A stretch of DNA of 64,000 bases from Krasilnikovozyma curviuscula (Eukaryota > Basidiomycota > Tremellomycetes > Cystofilobasidiales > Mrakiaceae). Below are positions 57,542 through 64,000 of the stretch, piece after piece (positions within the stretch are counted from its first letter, which is position 1; every line of letters starts with the position of its first letter). A program made the translations under genes and the position numbers. The notes under the pieces were generated by a model. It saw only the letters and a list, made by a program, of their open reading frames with translations. It was not told where the DNA came from and searched no databases. The stretch spans positions 1 through 64,000 of the forward strand of contig MVAQ01000102.1 of the NCBI GenBank assembly GCA_014825775.1, given 5' to 3'.

Positions 57542-59267
57542 CTAATAAGGTTCCAACCCAGCCAGCTGGAGACCGCGTTTGCTCAAGATTGGTTTCTTAT
57601 CTGGGACCTGTCGCTTGAGCCAAGCCTTATCTGGACTGCCGTCCTCTCTGAAGAAAGGACCAGTTGGAACAGGCTTTGGTAGAGTTGGATCGTGAGACTG
57701 CGTCGCAATATCAAAAGGTCTGTCAGACCTCGTCGACATCAAGTTGCAAGACAGAGGCCACGTTGTAAACTCACAGTGCATCTCATGTCATGGAAGAGTT
57801 GCTTCTTGTACTCCAAATCTTGGGGTCTGATCATAGAGGCTGGCTTGAAGCAGACGTAGGCTGCAACCCTAGCCGTTCTAGCCTTTGGTGGGGCGCCATC
57901 TGAAGGATGAGATGGAGAGTGGGAGCAGTCAGATCGATTTAATGCGACGAATAAAGGGCGCCCAGTACTTGCAATGACAGGCTCTCGAATCCCAAAGGAT
58001 CAAGTCTCCAGGACCGGCGCTGAATTTCAAGAACAAGTCTGGTTAGATGGGGATTGGTCTTATCATGTCCAGGAACGGTAAAACGATTACTGACCAAACC
58101 TTCTCCCAATGAGCGCCGTCTCTTTCTTCGAGCCATTTAATCTGCTCATCAGTAAAAGCGTGCCCTAGAGAGTAAATCTGGTATCAGAAAAAATAAAAAC
58201 AAGCCCTCTAATCAAGGTTGCTCACCGTCAATCGGCTTCCAGCCTCCTTCTGGCATGTCCTTCGCAAAGGTCTCAAAGATCTCGTCATAGTGGTCTTTAG
58301 ACTTATGCAGTACCATAAGTCCACCATCGTTTGGACCGTTTTCAGCAAGATTGATAATTCCTAAGGGCGAGAATAGACGAGATTATCAGAGACAGCCTCC
58401 CCCCCTGGGACAACATTAAACGGCTGCACTGACCTTGAATGCAATGCAGGTGTCGACGGAGTGGTGATTGATCTACGTGAGGCCATGGCTTTCCACGGAA
58501 ATCGCTGATTGGGATGTCGTGAGGGACAGAGATGTTACAGCCATCTGGGCGAGAGAGCGCAGACAGAATGGGACGGTTTTCAGTTTCTAACGTCGGAGAA
58601 ATGGGTACTAAATCCTTTCTTACCATAAGAAACTAGGAGCTCATCGGTATTCCACAACTTGGCGAAGGTATTGAAGATGCCGGGCTCTTCTCGGATGGAC
58701 CACATGAATTGCTCATGGGCGACACCGTACTCTGATTCAATGGGTCTTCAGAAGCTATCTTCCTTCGCCCTGGCAGATGTAGCTACTCACTGTTGTAAAG
58801 ACCACCCTTTCCATTCACTGGGAGCATCTCTGGAACCCAGGTAGATTCGTCGTCTCTCTGTTAGACGACGGAAGGATGACCGGCGGGGCCAGGCGAAAAT
58901 CGGTGCACATGGCAACTCCGTCAGATGATACTCGAGGCAGCCGTTGTTCAGAGTATGAATTCTACGTACCTTATAGCCCAGCTCGAAAGACTCGAGCCAG
59001 GAGTGCATCTGGTCGACATACTTCGCAGCCTGCTCTTTCGACACAACACCTTTGATAACAGCGAAGCCTGAACAGACATATATCCATAAACGCATTAGCA
59101 CCTTCAAGCCAGCTGTCGTATGAGAGGTCTTGTCACTCACCGTTTCTAGCTAAGTCAGTCCTGAAGTCTCCATATTCGACCTTTCGATCAAGCACTGGAG
59201 TCTCTGGCAATGCCGAGAGCTGGGAGGGAGTCTCATCTAACTGAGACGGTGGGAGATCGATGGCCAT
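57542..59267 (-). CDS. phytanoyl-CoA dioxygenase-like 2-oxoglutarate/Fe(II) oxygenase
   Basis: Ten minus-strand exons: 59267..59141, 59067..58970, 58857..58791, 58731..58624, 58544..58434, 58360..58226, 58164..58095, 58019..57973, 57899..57775 and 57697..57542 (347 aa). The iron-binding facial triad is visible: His and Asp in WPHVDQSP (about 155-157) and the distal His in 'RACHYGAP' (about 254), with the 2-oxoglutarate Arg in 'KARTARV' just after. 'GGLMVLHKS' fits the PhyH strand usually read as G-x-L-x-V-x-P-G-S-H. The family hydroxylates acyl-CoAs or secondary metabolites; the substrate here is unknown. The intron at 57900..57972 begins with GCAAGT rather than GT. All phases agree. Confidence 0.82.
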
Positions 59268-60086
59268 TACTGGATGTAAAAGTGGCTTCAAGGGTGATGA
59301 AGGTGGATGTCAAAGTGTAGAATTATCGTTGTGCTCGATTGCCAGTTGGCTGCTGGGTTTGGAGCACGGGCATTCGTCGGGGCAGATAGGCACGCCTCTT
59401 GCCACGTTGGGGCGCGGCTAAAGACTGCTGTTGTCGCTTGTCCTGGCGTCAAAGGAACTGAGAAGAAGATTCTGGGAGGTGGAATTGTGAAGCCCTGAGA
59501 AGGTATGAGAGAAATACGTGCGAAACTGCGAAAGCGCCGAGAGTAATTGGTCCTTTGGCCCAACAGGATGTTATTTTCGTGCGTGCAAAGATAAAGAGAC
59601 ACATCTTAGATTGTAGAGGACAATGTCAAGAGCTTCGGAGAGAAAGAACAGCAGGAACGAAGATTTGTTGTACAGTTGACAGATCATCGCAACTTGGTAG
59701 GATAGGGTTGATACTCGCCAGACGCGCACCCTTCCTTTCAATAAAATACTATAGGCAAACTAAACATTTCTGTTTATCCAAGGTAGAGATCCACTGCTTA
59801 ATAACAGATGTAGAATGGCTGCAGACTCAGCGTAGAGTCAGTCGGGCTGACTAGGGGATCAACTGACCGCTCATCAAGAGATCCACATGGGGTGACACAT
59901 TACACAGAGATAGATGGGAGTAGGGGAGCCAACTAGAGCCACTATATGAGCTATAGGAAAAAGACCCCCCACCCTCTCTCTAAGAGAGCTTCGACTATCA
60001 TTAAGCAACCGAGGTGCCAACACATAGTTCGAATGTAAAATTAGGAAATAAAAATAAGGGAAAGGCTTGAATGCAACAAAAATATG
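59268..60086. other. intergenic, dioxygenase promoter
   Basis: About 0.8 kb between the dioxygenase start and the tRNA. Overlapping frames at 59288-59602 and 59555-59854 carry no motif. I see no repeat or RNA gene beyond the adjacent tRNA. Confidence 0.5.
60078..60082 (-). terminator. RNA polymerase III terminator of the tRNA gene
   Basis: On the minus strand a T5 run begins four bases after the tRNA 3' end, the usual Pol III stop. Confidence 0.75.
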
Positions 60087-60187
60087 TGACCAATAGCGGG
60101 ATCGAACCGCTGACCTTGGCGTTACACAGGAAGTGTATTAAACTAAACGTATTAGCACCACGCTCTAACCAGCTGAGCTAATCGGTC
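60087..60187 (-). tRNA. tRNA-Ile(AAT) with a 27-nt intron
   Basis: The cloverleaf closes fully: acceptor GACCGAT with ATTGGTC (one G-T pair), D arm GCTC/GAGC, anticodon stem TGGTG/CGCCA (one G-T pair), anticodon loop CTAATAA with anticodon AAT, a 5-base variable loop, T arm AGCGG/CCGCT with TTCGATC loop and discriminator A. The intron (about 60123-60149) follows position 37, the canonical place for nuclear tRNA introns. A and B box promoters are TAGCTCAGCTGG and GGTTCGATCCC. A34 should be deaminated to inosine to read ATT, ATC and ATA. Confidence 0.92.
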
Positions 60188-60671
60188 CTTGTTGTGAGGA
60201 AGGGTTTAGTTTCTTATAACATAATATTTTCTGGTGATGCTGTCACTAAGACCGGTGTCTGCCTCAGTCACAGGCCATGCACCAAAAGAAACGGTGCGGT
60301 TAGAGTCGGCAGAGGTATCTTGTGGGGTGAGAGATGTTAGATTTGCCAAAATCCAATCATCCTGAAAGGTTAATGTTCATCTCCATCGTTACCTTCTTTC
60401 TATCAGAACTGGTTTATCGCTAGTGAAGTCCGCCCGTACCGTCCTCGCCGAACCTGTTTGTTGCAGAGCTTCAAGCCACCACACTGACTCACAAGTCCAA
60501 GCAGGTAGTAGTCGTACCTGTCTTTCATACTTTGTAACTTCCTACCCCTCTGATGGGCCAGACAAGGGCAGGCGGCCGCTAGACTAACCTCCTCGAGGGG
60601 TCGCCTGTTTTCGACAGTATGCCGAAGAAAGTAACATCGCACAATGATATGGAATGACATCGGCTAAACTC
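60188..60671. other. intergenic between tRNA and ALF1
   Basis: Upstream of the tRNA and downstream of ALF1. An 85-codon minus frame (60403-60660) is not supported by any motif. Confidence 0.5.
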
Positions 60672-61788
60672 TCACATTTCTTCATCCTCATCTTCCATAT
60701 CCCAATTCTCTTCAGGTGGAAAATCGCCCGTCTTCACTTTGTCACCTCTAACAAAGACGCCATAGGATGGCTTAGTCTCGAAGTATGATTTACCATTGAT
60801 ACTGAGGAGCGTTCAACAAACACTAGTTAGTTAGCGAGACAAATAGAAGAAGAAGAGCGGACAAGGGTTGCGACAGCGCGACATACCTTCCGTCGTTTTT
60901 CCCGACAGGTTCATCCAGCTGAACTCCAACCCAATGGCCACCACCAACACCAAACTCCGTCTCACCCACAAACTTGACCACTCCTCTGCCAACGTTATCG
61001 ACCTCACATCGGTCTCCTACGTGTGCATGCGACGCTGACGGTGTTGTTGCTGGTGCTAACGGTACAGGAGATGATTCTTGCGCGAAACGAGGACCTAGTC
61101 GGTGTTGCTTCAGGTATGAATGGACAGTGTCTGTACGCCAAATCATGAAGGGTGGAGATATATGAGTTTCACTTCTCAAATTGAACGGGAGAGATGCATA
61201 CCAGAGCGCCTTTCGTATTCTTCCTCTGTCAGCTCGAACTTCTGAACGTTTCTCATGTCTGTAAACTCTCCTCCAGCTTTAGAAGTAGGGTCTAAGTTAT
61301 TTACTCTGATAGCCATCCAGTCTGAGGCCCAAAACGAGACAAGAAAGGTCAGCAAGCGCGTCCAAGTCTTGATTTTCAAGTGAGTCGTCCAACTCCTCAC
61401 CTGCTACTCCAAACGAAGCAAGTGACGCATTCTCATCTGAGAGGTTTGCTATGAGTTCACCTTCATCTGAACGAAGGAGCGAGAGAGATTGGAAATGCAA
61501 AGGTATTCCTGTAATGGGCTCCAGCTGAGAGGAGAACGAAGTATTAAATCAAATTGGAGAAATACCACACTCCAGAACTGGACGAAGAACTCTCACCTTC
61601 AGCTAACCGTGTAGAAACAAAGCTAGAAAATGATCAGAAGATGCCCATTGGGTTCAAGGTACCTAAACTCGTACCTTCAGTGCTGCGATTGAGATTCCTG
61701 TGTCGAATTTTCTCTCTGAGTGGGTGTCTGGTGAGGTAACCCACAACGAGACATGTGGAGATGGTCTGAACATTGAGCTAGATGCCAT
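60672..61788 (-). CDS. ALF1: tubulin-folding cofactor B (Alf1/TBCB)
   Basis: Six minus-strand exons: 61788..61675, 61602..61597 (6 nt), 61524..61401, 61321..61202, 61130..60887 and 60801..60672 (245 aa). An N-terminal ubiquitin-like domain ('[18 protein letters not shown]', '[10 protein letters not shown]') is followed by '[15 protein letters not shown]', the conserved TBCB helix, and a CAP-Gly domain ('VGDRCEV', 'GVVKFVGET', '[18 protein letters not shown]'). The GKNDG loop at about 198-202 binds C-terminal EEY/F tails. Alf1 holds alpha-tubulin during folding and, with cofactor E, recycles tubulin dimers. The acidic C-terminus ends DEDEEM. The tiny exon restores the exact spacing seen in human TBCB 'EFKCKLELL'. 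Confidence 0.9.
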
Positions 61789-61922
61789 ATTGGATAAAAT
61801 AGATCGTAATAGTTAATGGCAGGTTCACCTTGTTTCAACTTGATTGCCTGCTTCCAACCGCCATTTGCTCGCCGCCGCCCTGGAAAACAAAAAATCGGTC
61901 GACACTCTAAGAAACCGTCAAG

Positions 61923-63997
61923 ATGAGTTACGGGGACGACGACGATGGGTTCAGTGACCTCCTCAGGTCTACTATGCCAGCTCCTCTCCCTACGATGGAC
62001 TCATCTACCTTTGGTCTGCCTGCTCCCCCATCTGACGACGCCAATTACAACCCATTCGCTGACTCTGTTTCAAGCAACCCATTCGCATCAATGCCCTCGA
62101 TGGGAGGTTTCTCATCCAGCACCGGCCTGGGAGCATCAGGCTACGACGCTCTTTCTTCCTACGACACTGGAAACACGACGACGACGAACACCAGCGCCAT
62201 CCAATCCTCACGGCCCTCGTTCGAAGACAACTCCTACGGTGCTCCTCTTGAAGCCCCAATCCTAAGTCCAGCAGACGAGAGACCAAGCCCTTATGTGTTG
62301 GCTATTGAACGGAGGAACGAGGAGGACGAGGTCACACAGGCAGCAGAAGAAGAGTCATCGGCAGCTGTGTTTGAAGGCCCAAGACCTACGTTCGAGAGTA
62401 CACCTTCGACCGCAGGTGGTGGATTTGGAGGAGAGGCAGAGGAAGAAGCCTTCTCGTCAGCAATTACGGGTGGCAGGAGAAATAGCCAATCCACAATAGG
62501 CGATTCTGGCGGGGCTGGTGGTTCAAGAGGGTTTTTCGCTTCACCGTACGACGATCCTCTTCCTTCAGTACCTTCTACTACCTCAAGTTCAACAGCTCTT
62601 GGTGGATTCCAAGAGTCTTCACCTCCACCATTCCCAGCTGGCTACACGCTGCCAAATCCTCCTCCAGCGTTTTACATGCCGCCGTCCGCTATCTCAGACG
62701 AAGGGTTCTCCTCTTCCACATTCAACAGCAGCATCGCCGTTGGTGCAGCTCCAAGCTTCGTCGAGCCTGTACCTTCACCTTTACCTACAACTCGGCCAAA
62801 GAAAATCGGATTGAACAACGATCCTCTGATGGGTATCTTAGGTGAAACTCCAGAGGAGAAGCTAAAGAGTGCTTTCAAAGCCTCATCTTCCCCCAGAACA
62901 TTCAAGAAGAGGGAAGTATCAAAAACGAAAGTCAGCGCCGCTAAAGCTTTCACTCCATCGACACCTGCAGCAGCGACCACCACCCCGAAAAGGGATGAAG
63001 CTAAACAATCAACCTCAGAAACAAAGAAAGAAGGCTCATCACCTTCTGCCTCAGCCATGACCTCAACCCCTTCGAGTCAGATTGCTATCAAAGAGGAAGA
63101 GCCTGCGATATCAGTAGACCAAGAACTGCAGCCGCAAGAAGTCGCGCCAGTCACTGAAGGTGTCGTCTCAGAAATCGTCCAACCGTTGAGACCAGAGGAG
63201 ATTAAAGAAAAACTAGCTGTGACTAATGAGACATCTACAAACAACCTCGCCTCAGAATTGCCGTCATTAGCTTCCCTTACTCCACTTCCACCCTCGAAGC
63301 CAGCTACGCCTGTACCTACCCCTTTATCTGAAACTGCGGCATCATCAAAGGTCGAAGAAGATTTAGCACAAGGTGCTGCAATTCCATCAGCTTTCCACAA
63401 TGACACTCCCCCTCTTCAACGCCAACTTTTCACTGGCAACTCAATCTTCGCTGAATCACCCCTCGGGCCTCAAGCCTCGGCGCCATCGTTCGAACGGACA
63501 TTCTCTAGCGTCACTCTTGGTGGTCCCAACAATATATTGGGTGCCAACGATGATGGGTGGACGCCGTCATCCGCCAGCTCAGATCGAGGATGGGGCAACA
63601 GCGAACTTGAGGGTGAGAGTGGCATAGGCGGATTTGGGACACCGATTAATCAAGTGTCGTCATATAGTACTGTTGATAGAGATTACGTTGAAGAGGAAGA
63701 GGAGGATAACAAGCCACTGGCGACGTTGAAAAAACCCGCTGAGAAGGAGACGCCAATGTTTGTAATCAAAGTGGGAGATCCTACCAAAGTCGGGTCGGCA
63801 GCCAACCCTCACATTGTTTACACCGTCACTACTCGAGTGAGCTACCTTTCTGTTTCTTTTCACATGAAGATTGAGTGTGGACCAATCGACTGACGTCCTT
63901 TCGTTTTTTAAGACATCATCACCCCATTACTCTCGATCCGAATTTTCTGTTCTAAGAAGATTCTCAGATTTTTACGCGTTGTTCTTTGCTTTGCAAG
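61923..63997 (+). CDS. VPS5: retromer sorting nexin Vps5, N-terminal part (cut by window end)
   Basis: Exons 61923..63836 and 63913..63997, after which a GTA donor fills the last three bases, so the gene continues beyond the window. The first 600 residues are Ser/Pro/Thr/Glu-rich and disordered, with NPF motifs (NYNPFADS, SSNPFAS) that could bind EH domains. The PX domain starts near residue 608: 'MFVIKVGDPTKVG', 'HIVYTVTTR', then 'SRSEFSVLRRFSDFYALFFAL' in the second exon, with the Arg-Arg-[FY]-SDF signature that binds PtdIns3P. Vps5/SNX1 pairs with Vps17 to form the membrane-bending half of retromer on endosomes. The BAR domain would lie outside. The start is the first ATG, MSYGDDDD. Confidence 0.82.
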
Positions 63998-64000
63998 GTA

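Noticed and set aside
1..64000. Transposons, CRISPR arrays, prophage or toxin genes
   Set aside because: No transposase, integrase, reverse transcriptase, long terminal repeats, regular spaced repeats or bacterial-type genes were seen.

Overview
The window is nuclear DNA of a basidiomycete fungus, most likely a Tremellomycete (Cryptococcus/Kwoniella-like). The reasons are dense gene packing on both strands, very intron-rich genes (up to 18 exons) with short GT-AG introns (mostly 60-80 nt, CTRAY-type branch sites), and core eukaryotic proteins such as RSR1, PNO1, SEC24, TAF6 and SEH1. There are no transposons, CRISPR arrays or bacterial features. All exon coordinates were read by eye from splice signals, reading phase and protein-family fit. 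Introns that keep the frame and join family motifs are reliable; start codons and UTRs are less so.

Layout, left to right. 0-7.2 kb: a PIN-domain protein (possibly cut by the window edge), an F-box protein, and two poorly known proteins. 8.1-15.5 kb: the Ras-like GTPase RSR1, the ribosome-assembly KH protein PNO1, a 3-ketoacyl-CoA thiolase (POT1-like), a TIGAR-type histidine phosphatase split into nine exons, and a small INO80F-like coiled-coil protein. 16-22.8 kb: a homeodomain transcription factor and a DUF6729-type protein, divergent around an unusually long 2.1 kb spacer. 23-30.4 kb: the microtubule plus-end protein BIM1/EB1, the ribosome factor NSA1/WDR74, and a large Ser/Pro-rich protein. 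30.7-38.4 kb: a tail-anchored coiled-coil protein with annexin-like repeats, and the class II histone deacetylase HOS3. 39-45 kb: the nucleoporin/SEA subunit SEH1 and an 18-exon sugar transporter. 45.6-56 kb: SEC24 (COPII), TAF6 (TFIID/SAGA), a bZIP factor and a DUF7330-like protein. 56-64 kb: a 6PGDH/DUF1932 reductase, a phytanoyl-CoA dioxygenase-like enzyme with a GC-AG intron, tRNA-Ile(AAT) with an intron, tubulin cofactor ALF1, and the N-terminal part of the sorting nexin VPS5, which runs off the right edge.

The genes do not form a pathway cluster. They are housekeeping genes of RNA and ribosome biology (PIN protein, PNO1, NSA1), chromatin and transcription (INO80F-like, homeodomain, HOS3, TAF6, bZIP), membrane traffic (SEC24, VPS5, SEH1) and cytoskeleton/polarity (RSR1, BIM1, ALF1). 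The most unusual property is the number of micro-exons (6, 10, 12, 16 and 21 nt). Several of them carry exactly the catalytic or signature motif of their protein: RHGE of the phosphatase, WFQ of the homeodomain, GYDQG of the sugar transporter, and two residues of the ALF1 ubiquitin-like fold.
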